From the NCBI RefSeq assembly GCF_900129965.1, contig NZ_FQXM01000004.1, positions 230,116 through 294,115 on the forward strand: a stretch of DNA of 64,000 nucleotides, read 5' to 3'. Both the position numbers and the translations under genes were made by a program. Source of the DNA: Clostridium grantii DSM 8605. Its GTDB lineage: Bacteria; Bacillota; Clostridia; Clostridiales; Clostridiaceae. Numbering within the stretch: the stretch's first letter is position 1; every line of letters starts with the position of its first letter. The notes under the pieces are model-generated. The model did no database searches and was not told the origin of the DNA. It was given only the letters and a program-made list of their open reading frames with translations. This document shows, piece after piece, positions 44,485 to 53,023 of the stretch.

Positions 44485-44509
44485 GGCGGGCATGGAAACC
44501 CGCCCCTAC
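44485..44509 (+). repeat. GC-rich palindromic repeat, copy B
   Basis: Stem GGCGGG / CCCGCC, loop CATGGAAA, then CCTAC. It is identical over 27 bases with copy C at 61856-61882. With copy A it bounds about 110 bases of AT-rich sequence as inverted ends, so A and B may form one small non-coding element of about 163 bp, just upstream of the DUF523 gene and after mutS2. Confidence 0.8.
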
Positions 44510-44550
44510 AAATAGTTTCTTCGTCTTTTAACTTTATTATTTACCAGTAA

Positions 44551-46908
44551 TTACTTAAACTCCACTACCGTAACTCCATCTCCACCTTCGCCAAATTCAC
44601 CTAATCTAGATTTCTTCACATGAGGGTGTTTTCTCATCATTAAGGTTACAGCATTTTTCAAAACACCTGTTCCTTTACCATGAATTATAGTTACCTCTCC
44701 TAGCCCCCCTAAGTAAGCATCATCTAAATATTTATCTAAATTGTATAAAGCTTCTTCTGAGTCCATTCCTCTTAAATCAATTGAAGAGGAAATTGAACTT
44801 ATATTTAATTTTGCTTCACGTTTTGCATTAGCTTTCTTTTGTTTTTTGTTAGATTTGTTTTTTCTTAAATCTTTTATATTAACAGAAATCTTCATTATTC
44901 CTGCTTGAACTTGTAAGTCACCTTTGTTATCTGGCTTAGATAAAATTACAACATTAGTATTGAATTTTGGAAGAAATGCTTCTTCTCCTTCTCTCACCTT
45001 TTCTAAAATTTCACCATCTTCATCTACTTTTAATAAATCTTTTTCTTTTTTATTTAATTCATTTTTAAGCTTTAATCTTTCTTCTTCTAGCTTTTGTCTA
45101 ACATCATTGCTATATCCCATTTTCTCAAGTTTTCTAATTTCTTTTAGAATTGAGTCCGCTTCTTCTTTAGCTTTTAATATTATTTCTTTAGCTTCTTCAT
45201 TTGCTTTCATTTGTTCTCTATCTCTTACATTTTGAAGATTATTAAGCTTATCTTCATATTTATCTTTTAAAGCTAAAGCCTCTCTTTTTGCTTTCTCCGC
45301 AAATATGGCATCTCGTTGTGATTTAATACTTTGGCTTTGAAGGTCCTGAATTAAATCCTCAAATTTTAATGTTTCTTCTGAAATACCTTTTCTTGCTTCT
45401 TCAATAATATAATCTGGCAATCCTAATTTCTTAGAAATTTCAAAAGCATTTGATTTACCTGGAATTCCTATAAGCAACTTATAAGTTGGTCTCAAGCTTT
45501 CTACATTAAATTCCACAGATGCATTTACAATACCATCCATTTTTATTGCATAAGCTTTTAATTCACTATAATGGGTAGTAGCAAATATTTTGCAATTTCT
45601 TTTCTTTAAATTTTCTAAAATTGATACGGCTAAGGCAGCTCCCTCTGTGGGGTCTGTTCCAGCTCCAAGCTCATCAAATAATACCAAAGAATCTTTATCT
45701 GCTTCATCAATTATTTTAACTATATTAGTCATATGAGAAGAGAAGGTTGATAAACTTTGCTCTATACTTTGTTCGTCACCAATATCAGCAAAGATTTCTT
45801 TATAAAAAGACACTGAAGATTCATCAGAAACTGGTATCATAAGCCCACTTAAAGCCATTAAATGAAGAAGTCCAACAGTTTTTAAAGTAACAGTTTTACC
45901 TCCTGTATTTGGACCGGTAATAATTACACCATTGATATCATCCTCAATATAAATGTTATTTGCCACAACTTCCTTAGGATCTATAAGTGGGTGTTTAGCA
46001 CTTATTAAATTAAATCGCCCATCCATTCTAACTTGTGGTTTAAATGCATTTAAATCATATGCATATTTTCCTTTTGCAAAAATAAAGTCCACTTCCCATA
46101 TTATTTTTGCATTAACTTTTATCAAATCAATATTATCCTGAATTTTTAAAGATAAAACACTTAATATTTTTTCAATTTCAGCTTTTTCTTTTAATTTCAT
46201 TTCTCTTATTTCATTATTTAATGTAACTAAACTTATAGGCTCTATAAACAAAGTAGCTCCTGAAGAACTTTGGTCATGTACTAATCCTTGTACTTGACCT
46301 TTATACTCTATCTTGACAGGAAGCACATATCTATCACCTCTTACAGTGTATATATCTTCTTGAAGATATTGAGAATAGGATTTTATTAATGAATTAATCT
46401 TACCTTTAATTGAGGCATTTTTTTCTTTTATACTTCTTCTAATTAAAAATAAATCTTTACTTGCTTTATCAGAAATCTCATCTTCCCCAATGATAGCATT
46501 ATAAATTTCATCTTCTATATGTTTTAAACTAACAATGCCCATTGTAAGATTTTCTAATATTCTATATTTCTCCCCTTCTTCTTTAGAAAAGATAAAGGAT
46601 TTTATATTTCTTGCACATCTTAATAAATTGGCAGATCTTAATAATTCCCCTGGAAGTAAAGTCATTCCTTTGGAAGCTTTCACCAAAGTTTCTCTTACAT
46701 CATATAACCCACTAAAAGGAGGTGCTCCTTTTTTAAATAAAATATTATAAGCTTCCTCTGTTTCATCTAAATGTTCTTTTACCAAATATGAATTTTCATA
46801 GGGTTTTAATTCCCCAATATAATCTTTACCTGCTTTTGATACTGCATATTTTTTCATATGTTCTTTTATTTTGTCAAATTCTAAAACTCTTAAAGCTCTT
46901 TCATTCAT
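44551..46908 (-). CDS. mutS2: Endonuclease MutS2
   Basis: 785 residues, full length. The MutS core and clamp helices fill about 1-300; the ATPase has Walker A GPNTGGKT at 332-339, then STFSSHMTNIVKIIDEAD and LVLFDELGAGTDPTEGAAL (Walker B). A coiled coil (about 515-630) and a C-terminal Smr nuclease domain with SIDLRGMDSEEAL and the HGKGTGVLK loop follow. Family members suppress recombination or act on collided ribosomes; they are not mismatch-repair proteins. The U32 peptidase gene lies 23 bases upstream, so the two are probably co-transcribed. Confidence 0.97.
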   Translation of the reverse strand: MNERALRVLEFDKIKEHMKKYAVSKAGKDYIGELKPYENSYLVKEHLDETEEAYNILFKKGAPPFSGLYDVRETLVKASKGMTLLPGELLRSANLLRCARNIKSFIFSKEEGEKYRILENLTMGIVSLKHIEDEIYNAIIGEDEISDKASKDLFLIRRSIKEKNASIKGKINSLIKSYSQYLQEDIYTVRGDRYVLPVKIEYKGQVQGLVHDQSSSGATLFIEPISLVTLNNEIREMKLKEKAEIEKILSVLSLKIQDNIDLIKVNAKIIWEVDFIFAKGKYAYDLNAFKPQVRMDGRFNLISAKHPLIDPKEVVANNIYIEDDINGVIITGPNTGGKTVTLKTVGLLHLMALSGLMIPVSDESSVSFYKEIFADIGDEQSIEQSLSTFSSHMTNIVKIIDEADKDSLVLFDELGAGTDPTEGAALAVSILENLKKRNCKIFATTHYSELKAYAIKMDGIVNASVEFNVESLRPTYKLLIGIPGKSNAFEISKKLGLPDYIIEEARKGISEETLKFEDLIQDLQSQSIKSQRDAIFAEKAKREALALKDKYEDKLNNLQNVRDREQMKANEEAKEIILKAKEEADSILKEIRKLEKMGYSNDVRQKLEEERLKLKNELNKKEKDLLKVDEDGEILEKVREGEEAFLPKFNTNVVILSKPDNKGDLQVQAGIMKISVNIKDLRKNKSNKKQKKANAKREAKLNISSISSSIDLRGMDSEEALYNLDKYLDDAYLGGLGEVTIIHGKGTGVLKNAVTLMMRKHPHVKKSRLGEFGEGGDGVTVVEFK

Positions 46909-46931
46909 ATCTATTCACCTTCTAACTTTCT

Positions 46932-49283
46932 TTATTCTACACCTCTTTTGAAATGACCCCTTGTATAATTACCAAATTCACTTTGGAAACTTTTCTCTTT
47001 ATACGCTTGTAAAATTTTATTAGTTTCTTCAAAGCTTTCATCTGTAAAATCTAATCTTAGAATTGAAATATTAATTCTTTTGATTTCTTCTAAATTAGGT
47101 ATAAGATTTGTGGCACTTACATTTAAAATATGACTTCTACAAAACTTATCCATAACAATAGGGAATTCATTATCTTTTCTATCTTTTAAAACATACTTTC
47201 CTTCACTACAAGCATTTGTACAATAGTTATCCTTTTTCTGTCCAAATAAGCTACCTACAGGACAATATTCCTTTATCATCATTTCACTTTTACCATAAAC
47301 TATCATGCCCATAGTATTAGGATTCTTTTTAGTGAACTCACTAATTTCACTTTTATTTAATTCCAAACTTATAAAAGATGTTTCTAAATAGTCCTTATAA
47401 AAAGCAGGAGAATAGCCATTAAAACAATTTAACTTATAATCCCCTAATATAGTAATTTCTTTACCATATTTCTTGATAATACCCAAATTACTAGTAACTA
47501 TACCTTTAAGATGTTTCAAATTATTATCAATAATCTTACATATATGATTGAATTCTTGTTTAACTATTGATGGAACTCTCAAATAGAAATTAATATCACC
47601 TAAATCAGTTAGGTTCAAATCGCAGTCCCTCATAAAATAGTCAACAACAATATTATCAAATCCATTATTCTCAGCAGCTTTCAACTGTTCTTTGTTAATC
47701 ACAGTGATAAAAGTTGTATTGTTTAAAGAACTATTCTTCACTTCCAGGTCTAATTCTTTAAATTGTTTTAATTTTTCTTTTATATCATATATAGTTTCAC
47801 TACTATTAGTATTATCAATTAATTTATCTAATAAATTTCTTCTAAGCTCATTAATCAAAGAAACTGGTGAAAACCCTTCTTCGTATTGAGCAAAATAAAT
47901 TTCTTTAATTACAAAAGGTGTATTTCCCGCTTTAGATAAACTTTTCTCTATTCTACTTTTATCTAAAGGCTTGTTAATAGGGCATTGTACCTTTTCTCCA
48001 TAAACAGAAATAGTTTTTCCTTCATAAACACAGCTAACTTTAATAGGTTCTCCTACTTTAAATTCCACTTCTAACTTTACTGGAATTTTTCTTATAAATT
48101 TATCATTAAAAGATTGTTGTAATTCAGCCATTAAAATTGTATCAAATGTTTTAAATATATTTTCATTTTTCGAGTAATTACTAGGTCTAATAACAACAGT
48201 TTCCCCTTTTTTAGCTTCTTCTACCTCTATTCCATTCTTGAAGATTTTCTCAACGATAAATCCTTTTTTATTTGTCCTAACTCCATCTAATCTATTTAGA
48301 TTTTCAGTTAAAGTCAATGTATAATCCTCATTGGTCTTTCCAATAAAAACTCCTGTATTTTTAGGATAATTTAAAGCCATCATTTCTTTACCTTTGTTGC
48401 CAAATAAAAAAGCCTGTGAAAAACCTTCTCTATTGAATAATTGATTTAATCTTTCTTTTTCATCCTTTAAATCAAAGGTTTCATTATCATAGTAACTATC
48501 AATAGCTTTCCTATATGCTGAAACTACCCCTGCTACATATTCTGGTCTTTTCATTCTTCCTTCAATTTTCAAGGAAGCTGTACCAGTTTTTATTATTTCA
48601 TCAATATTTGAAAGAGTACAAACATCTTTAGGACTTAGCAAATACCCTTTTTTAGATATATTTTTATCTTTATTAATCAATTCATAAGGTAGCCTGCAAG
48701 GTTGCGCACAAGTTCCACGATTCCCACTTCTTCCACCTATTAAAGAACTCATTAAGCATTGACCAGAGTAACTTATGCAAAGGGCTCCATGGATAAATAC
48801 TTCCGTCTCTACTTCTGCTTTTGTTGAAATTTCTTCAATTTCTTCTACTGATAATTCTCTTGCAAGAACAACTCTTGAAAAACCTTTTTCCTTCAGTAAT
48901 CTTGCACCCTCTACATTATGAATTGTCATTTGAGTAGAAGCATGAATTTCTAAATCAGGAAATAAATTTCTACTCAAAAAAGCAAGTCCTGTATCTTGTA
49001 TTATTATTGCATCCACATTAATGCTATGAAGGAAATGAATAAATTCAAGGGACTCCTCAATTTCTTTATCTTTGATTAATGTATTAACAGTTACATAAAT
49101 TTTCACATTATATAAATGACAATATTCAACAGCTTCTTTTAGTTTTTCTTCATTAAAATTTGTTGCGTATGCTCTAGCTGAAAACTTGTCTCCGCCCAAA
49201 TAAACAGCATCCGCACCATTTGAAACAGCGGCATATAAACTCTCTAAGCTACCTGCCGGCGCTAGTAATTCGATTTTTTTCAT
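46932..49283 (-). CDS. U32-family peptidase (DUF3656-containing, RlhA/TrhP-like)
   Basis: 783 residues. The N-terminal U32 domain opens KIELLAPAGSLESLYAAVSNGADAVYLGG, has the signature EVFIHGALCISYSGQCLMSSLIGGRSGNRGTCAQPCRLPY, and a central DUF3656 domain follows. Close to the C-terminus CPVGSLFGQKKDNYCTNAC holds further conserved cysteines. Relatives in E. coli (RlhA, TrhP) act in hydroxylation of rRNA or tRNA C and U bases with prephenate, so an RNA-modifying role is more likely than proteolysis. The cysteine set suggests a cluster. It is upstream of mutS2 with an extended -10 promoter. Confidence 0.9.
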   Translation of the reverse strand: MKKIELLAPAGSLESLYAAVSNGADAVYLGGDKFSARAYATNFNEEKLKEAVEYCHLYNVKIYVTVNTLIKDKEIEESLEFIHFLHSINVDAIIIQDTGLAFLSRNLFPDLEIHASTQMTIHNVEGARLLKEKGFSRVVLARELSVEEIEEISTKAEVETEVFIHGALCISYSGQCLMSSLIGGRSGNRGTCAQPCRLPYELINKDKNISKKGYLLSPKDVCTLSNIDEIIKTGTASLKIEGRMKRPEYVAGVVSAYRKAIDSYYDNETFDLKDEKERLNQLFNREGFSQAFLFGNKGKEMMALNYPKNTGVFIGKTNEDYTLTLTENLNRLDGVRTNKKGFIVEKIFKNGIEVEEAKKGETVVIRPSNYSKNENIFKTFDTILMAELQQSFNDKFIRKIPVKLEVEFKVGEPIKVSCVYEGKTISVYGEKVQCPINKPLDKSRIEKSLSKAGNTPFVIKEIYFAQYEEGFSPVSLINELRRNLLDKLIDNTNSSETIYDIKEKLKQFKELDLEVKNSSLNNTTFITVINKEQLKAAENNGFDNIVVDYFMRDCDLNLTDLGDINFYLRVPSIVKQEFNHICKIIDNNLKHLKGIVTSNLGIIKKYGKEITILGDYKLNCFNGYSPAFYKDYLETSFISLELNKSEISEFTKKNPNTMGMIVYGKSEMMIKEYCPVGSLFGQKKDNYCTNACSEGKYVLKDRKDNEFPIVMDKFCRSHILNVSATNLIPNLEEIKRINISILRLDFTDESFEETNKILQAYKEKSFQSEFGNYTRGHFKRGVE

Positions 49284-49337
49284 ATATTTCTCCTTAAATT
49301 AACTTTTCCACTTACGTAAATTTTCTTCTTTCCTTTT

Positions 49338-49346
49338 ATTATATCA
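49338..49346 (-). promoter_or_regulatory. Extended -10 promoter element for the U32-mutS2 operon
   Basis: TGATATAAT on the minus strand (an extended TGN before a consensus TATAAT), about 55 bases before the start codon. No good -35 box is visible, which suits an extended -10 promoter. Confidence 0.5.
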
Positions 49347-49486
49347 GATATCTATAAAAAAAATCCACTTATATATGAATTACTACCATCTGTGTATAAC
49401 CACTGGCCTTTAAAGATAAATTATTTTATACTAAATATATACAAGTACTTCAATCATTAAAAAATCTATTTTTGGAGGTTATTAAG

Positions 49487-49927
49487 TTGAAAGTTGAGCT
49501 ACAAATAGATAAAAATTCAACAGAATCTAAATTTATCATAATTACAAATAGAATTACTAGGGAAGTGGAAAAAATAATCAATTTTATAAATTCAAATAAG
49601 CATGTTACCTACAAAGGTACAAAAGACCAACAAATTTACTTATTAAATCCAGATGATATTTTCTATTTCTATACAGAAGGGCAAAGAGTAATGGTAAAAA
49701 CTAAGAACCAGGTTTTGCAAGTCAAATTAAAGTTATATGAAATTGAGGAACAAATGGATGGTACAAATTTAATAAGAATCTCTAATTCAATTATTGCTAA
49801 TATTGATAAAATAAATAATCTAGAAATGTCTTTTAATGGTACATTTTGCATTAAATTTATTAATGGAGATATACAATATTCCTCTAGGCGATATGTTAAA
49901 AAGATAAAGGAATTTTTAAATCTATAA
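49487..49927 (+). CDS. LytTR DNA-binding-domain regulator
   Basis: 146 residues. The C-terminal about 100 residues are a LytTR domain: QIYLLNPDDIFYFYTEGQRVMVKT, LYEIEEQMDGTNLIRISNSIIANIDKI and FCIKFINGDIQYSSRRYVKKIKEFL. The N-terminal 40 residues have no receiver domain. The start is the TTG at 49487, eight bases after GGAGG; the in-frame TTG at 49472 lies inside that ribosome site. It is followed 16 bases later by a DUF3021 membrane protein, the usual partner, which likely holds the regulator at the membrane or modulates it. Confidence 0.88.
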   Translation: MKVELQIDKNSTESKFIIITNRITREVEKIINFINSNKHVTYKGTKDQQIYLLNPDDIFYFYTEGQRVMVKTKNQVLQVKLKLYEIEEQMDGTNLIRISNSIIANIDKINNLEMSFNGTFCIKFINGDIQYSSRRYVKKIKEFLNL

Positions 49928-49943
49928 AAAAGGAGTGTTAATT

Positions 49944-50372
49944 ATGTTAATTAAAGAAATAATAAAAAGAGGTTTTCAAGGCTCAGTTATAGGTGTTTTT
50001 ATTATAGAATCCTTGGGCGTTATAATGATGTTTTTTTCAAAGGAAGTTGTTTCTTTCAGTAAAGAATTTCTTATATCTCAGTATGTTGCCGCTACTATTA
50101 TTGGATTTGTTTTTGGTGCATTAAACATTTTATTTCAATACGAAAAATTGGGAATATTTAAAGCTACAATAATACACTTTCTTGTATTGTTACTTGTTTA
50201 TATCCCCTGCGCAAATTGGGCTGGTTGGTTCAGAAGTGATATAACTGTAATTATATCTACCATGGTTATTTTTATTAGTATATATTCAACCATTTGGTTA
50301 ATATGTTATTTTCAATGGAAAAAAGATGTGGAAGAAATAAATACAAAATTAAAACTTCGAAAAGAATCATAA
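49944..50372 (+). CDS. DUF3021-family membrane protein, partner of the LytTR regulator
   Basis: 142 residues with four membrane helices (about 10-30, 43-65, 72-95 and 108-130), matching the DUF3021 pattern: FVFGALNILFQYEKLGIFKATIIHFLVLLLVYIPCANWAGWF, followed by a short charged tail. In LytTR/DUF3021 pairs the membrane protein is thought to antagonise or tether the regulator. A GTG at 49935 overlaps the AGGAG ribosome site and is rejected as start. No other target operon adjoins it, so autoregulation is likely. Confidence 0.85.
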   Translation: MLIKEIIKRGFQGSVIGVFIIESLGVIMMFFSKEVVSFSKEFLISQYVAATIIGFVFGALNILFQYEKLGIFKATIIHFLVLLLVYIPCANWAGWFRSDITVIISTMVIFISIYSTIWLICYFQWKKDVEEINTKLKLRKES

Positions 50373-50663
50373 TTAAAATCTTATTATAGGTATCCCAGTT
50401 CAACTATATAATGTGGTGTTATTTATAATGCTACTTATATTTAATTATAGCCTATTTTCTTATTATAAACCATCTTTGTAGACACAATTTATATCTGTTA
50501 GTAATCAATAATATAAAATTTATAACATTATCATGAATGCCTCTCAAAAGATTTAAATCAGTTTCTTCTATCCAGTTTTATTTATATCCCCATAATAAAC
50601 TCCACGTGTGTTCTGATAAAATCATGATACTAATACGCGTTAGAATTGGGTTTGAGCAAAAAA
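50373..50663. other. Intergenic region without recognised genes
   Basis: About 290 bases of AT-rich sequence between the DUF3021 gene and the terminator of the minus-strand WYL operon. Only short frames without ribosome sites are present. It marks the left boundary of the accessory island; no attachment-site repeat could be recognised here. Confidence 0.5.
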
Positions 50664-50690
50664 ACGACCTCCTTAGCTTAGGGGGGTCGT
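50664..50690 (-). terminator. Strong terminator ending the WYL-headed operon
   Basis: A stem ACGACCTCCT / GGGGGGTCGT (with G-T pairs) and a short loop; seven Ts follow on the minus strand. It lies about 85 bases beyond the last small gene. Confidence 0.85.
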
Positions 50691-50773
50691 GGGATTGTAT
50701 AAGTTTATACTTTTACGCAATATTTACAACTTACTATTTCAATTTTTAATATTACTTTTTTAATATTTTTATT

Positions 50774-50971
50774 TCATTCCCTATTAAATAAAGATATTGC
50801 TACTGGTATTCCTATTAGAGATATATTAAAACAAACAATTAGCGTTAATGCTACCATAAATACTTTACCAAATCCATTTAATGCACTCGAAAACAATATT
50901 CGAATCAATTTAAAAGGAAGTGCAATTATCTTAAATAATAATGCTAACATTATACCAATTAGATTGAGCAT
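50774..50971 (-). CDS. Small membrane protein (last gene of WYL operon)
   Basis: 65 residues with two hydrophobic segments (about 2-22 and 35-58) separated by a short basic loop, FKLIRILFSSALNGFGK. Not recognised. It starts four bases after the 78-residue gene ends, so translation is coupled. A tiny two-helix protein closing an operon that also encodes two glycine-rich membrane proteins could be an accessory pore or immunity component, but this is inference. Confidence 0.6.
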   Translation of the reverse strand: MLNLIGIMLALLFKIIALPFKLIRILFSSALNGFGKVFMVALTLIVCFNISLIGIPVAISLFNRE

Positions 50972-50975
50972 CTCC

Positions 50976-51212
50976 TCATATTAACATCCTTTCTATAATC
51001 GACCTGATTTTATCTTTATAACTCTCATCAGTAAATACAACCTTCTCCGTACATACTTGAAATTTATCTATTTCTGCTTGAACTTCACTTCCTCTAAAAT
51101 TCATATTGAATTTATTTTGAAATTTAATTCTATCAAATTCACTATTAAATGTGATTTCATAACTATATCTTTGCGAGTAATCATCAAATCCAATGTATGT
51201 AATATTAGCCAT
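50976..51212 (-). CDS. Small hypothetical protein in the WYL operon
   Basis: 78 residues, mixed alpha/beta, soluble: MANITYIGFDDYSQRYSYEI then EFDRIKFQNKFNMNFRGSEV and a helical C-terminus. Not recognised. The start at 51212 follows GGTGG by eight bases; a GTG four codons earlier lies within that site. It has four bases to the next gene and 21 to the previous. No catalytic motif is visible. Confidence 0.6.
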   Translation of the reverse strand: MANITYIGFDDYSQRYSYEITFNSEFDRIKFQNKFNMNFRGSEVQAEIDKFQVCTEKVVFTDESYKDKIRSIIERMLI

Positions 51213-51233
51213 ACACTTATCCACCTTTCAATT

Positions 51234-51704
51234 TTACCACTCTAATTTGATATCATCGTGTTCATCTGCTATTTCTTTAATTGCATCAATCAATTCACAT
51301 AGAACCTCTAAATTAAACCATGGATGGTCAATAATTTTACAATCATCATATTTAGGATATATTTTAAGTATAGGCTTACTCTCTGATGTATCATGATATA
51401 CAAAATCAATATCAGAATATGGAATACTGAACTTAGAATTTTTGTTTAATAAAGATTTTACGTATATACCATCAGTAGATAGAACAAATCCTGATTTACC
51501 TTCCCCAAAAGAACTATCACTATATAAAATTATTATGTCTCTCCATTTTACTCTATTATCACATATTTTTTCAGCTGCTCTCCCTAGGTATTTAACTGAA
51601 TATTCATTACTTGGATCATTACCAATCAAATATCCTCTCCAAATACCAGAACCATTTGTTATTTCTTCTTCCTTTTGTATCATTTTTTGTTTTTTATCAT
51701 CCAT
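51234..51704 (-). CDS. Hypothetical protein, possibly PH-like beta fold, in the WYL operon
   Basis: 156 residues. After a charged N-terminal segment (KKQKMIQKEEEITNG) comes IWRGYLIGNDPSNEYSVKYL, then alternating beta strands (WRDIIILYSDSSFGEGKSGFVLSTDGIYV, FSIPYSDIDFVYHD) and a C-terminal amphipathic helix (LEVLCELIDAIKEIADE). The strand-helix order resembles bacterial PH-like domains, but this is only by pattern. No catalytic residues were picked out. The start at 51704 has GGAG nine bases upstream and overlaps the preceding YkgJ gene by eight bases, showing tight coupling. Confidence 0.6.
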   Translation of the reverse strand: MDDKKQKMIQKEEEITNGSGIWRGYLIGNDPSNEYSVKYLGRAAEKICDNRVKWRDIIILYSDSSFGEGKSGFVLSTDGIYVKSLLNKNSKFSIPYSDIDFVYHDTSESKPILKIYPKYDDCKIIDHPWFNLEVLCELIDAIKEIADEHDDIKLEW

Positions 51705-51963
51705 TGCTTTCAACTCCATTTCTTAATAATTTACAAGCTTCATAATTCAGTCTATAATATTCTTCTAAACTTAACTCCGTCGAAAATATTACTTTATAAG
51801 CCTCATCAACTCTGCAAAGTAAAGGTCTTTTACTATATATACTACATTCATTCGTATCTAAGTTAATGTATTTACAACAACCATCACCTCTGTCTAATTG
51901 TCTATACATTTCATTTTTCCCTACAACTCTACAACACGCACCACACTTTATGCATTTAAACAT
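51697..51963 (-). CDS. YkgJ-family cysteine-cluster protein
   Basis: 88 residues. The YkgJ/UPF0153 pattern is clear: FKCIKCGACCRVVG (CX2CX2CC), then GDGCCKYINLDTNECSIYSKRPLLCRV, giving about eight conserved cysteines. These bind a metal, probably zinc or an iron-sulfur centre. The family is usually larger (about 120 residues); this one is short but keeps all core cysteines. It lies five bases after the large glycine-rich membrane-protein gene and overlaps the next gene, so it belongs to the operon. Its role there is unknown. Confidence 0.82.
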   Translation of the reverse strand: MFKCIKCGACCRVVGKNEMYRQLDRGDGCCKYINLDTNECSIYSKRPLLCRVDEAYKVIFSTELSLEEYYRLNYEACKLLRNGVESNG

Positions 51964-51968
51964 GAAGC

Positions 51969-53003
51969 CTAGATTTGCTTAAGCATTTGTAAATATTTAT
52001 TTCCATTGTCTAACATACTATTTGTTGCTTCATCCAACTCTCCATTTTCTTTTAATAATGAGGTGTCTAGGATAGCTTTTATAGTCTGAGCTATTTGTAC
52101 ACATTTATATATGTCTTGCTGCTCAGCTAAGCTGTAATTGTTCCAATTAATACCACTATGATTCAATATGATTATTAGTTTAGATACATAATCAACAAAA
52201 TATGAATCCAGTTTTTGCAAAACCTCCGTTAGTTGGTTTGAGCGCGTAAAAATTGACTTTAATGCTACTCCAATATTTTTTGCTTGAACTTTGAATGCCT
52301 TTGCCTTATCATAATTGCCATAAGAATCATTCAAGGCTTTTCTCGATTGACTCGCAAATATGCTGCCACCAATTGCTAGTGCCGGACCTACAACTAGACC
52401 ACCTAGAACAATCATACCTCCCATCATTCCATACCCACCAGCTGCCAAAGCACCTCCACCTAACCAAGCAAGTGTAGCATTAACAGCTGCTGCTCCTGAA
52501 AGTGCTCCTAGTGCAGTTCCTGTTGTAGCAGTTACAATTAATCCTCCTAATCCACTCATTACAACGCTATATGTCCCATATGCAAGTAATGCCCCCGATC
52601 CAACTGCTGCAAGTCCATTAACAGCAATCTTTTTTGCTTCAAAAGCAGCCTCCTTCAACTGCTTAAAGCTATCACTTGATGGATTGAAATTTTTCAATTC
52701 ATTAATTCCTTCACTGTTTTTAAGATTAATATTTTTTATCCTTTCAAAATTAGTTACAAAGTCACTTATAGATGTGGTTAGTATTCTTACTTTTTCATAT
52801 CCTAAGGTTTCTATAGCACCTTTGGTTTTATTTTTAGCCATTTCTATAAATTCTTCTGCTTCCTTAGCCATAGCATTTGCAGCTTCATTTATCTCTTTAG
52901 CTTCGTTCATATTTTGTTTTGCTTCAACTCCATCTTTAACTCCTTTTGCAGCAACTGCTGCTGCAATTCCTCCTATAATAAATGGTATTGGCATAAATAT
53001 CAT
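51969..53003 (-). CDS. Glycine-rich membrane protein of unknown function
   Basis: 344 residues. An N-terminal hydrophobic patch (2-20, PIPFIIGGIAAAVAAKGV) leads into a helical, coiled-coil-like section (about 25-125), then a long glycine/alanine-rich hydrophobic region (127-217, e.g. GGGALAAGGYGMMGGMIVLGG with multiple small-residue zippers), and a helical C-terminus (230-344). This shape recalls pore-forming or membrane-remodelling proteins. No signal peptide cleavage site. It is 20 bases after the 521-residue gene, which shares a glycine-zipper region. The start could also be the ATG at 52994. Not recognised in any family I know. Confidence 0.75.
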   Translation of the reverse strand: MIFMPIPFIIGGIAAAVAAKGVKDGVEAKQNMNEAKEINEAANAMAKEAEEFIEMAKNKTKGAIETLGYEKVRILTTSISDFVTNFERIKNINLKNSEGINELKNFNPSSDSFKQLKEAAFEAKKIAVNGLAAVGSGALLAYGTYSVVMSGLGGLIVTATTGTALGALSGAAAVNATLAWLGGGALAAGGYGMMGGMIVLGGLVVGPALAIGGSIFASQSRKALNDSYGNYDKAKAFKVQAKNIGVALKSIFTRSNQLTEVLQKLDSYFVDYVSKLIIILNHSGINWNNYSLAEQQDIYKCVQIAQTIKAILDTSLLKENGELDEATNSMLDNGNKYLQMLKQI

Positions 53004-53023
53004 CTCTCCCTCTGCATATTTTT

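Noticed and set aside
50400..50660. Attachment site or promoter for the island's left end
   Set aside because: No direct repeat of the exoA end or recombinase core could be seen by eye; only AT-rich sequence.
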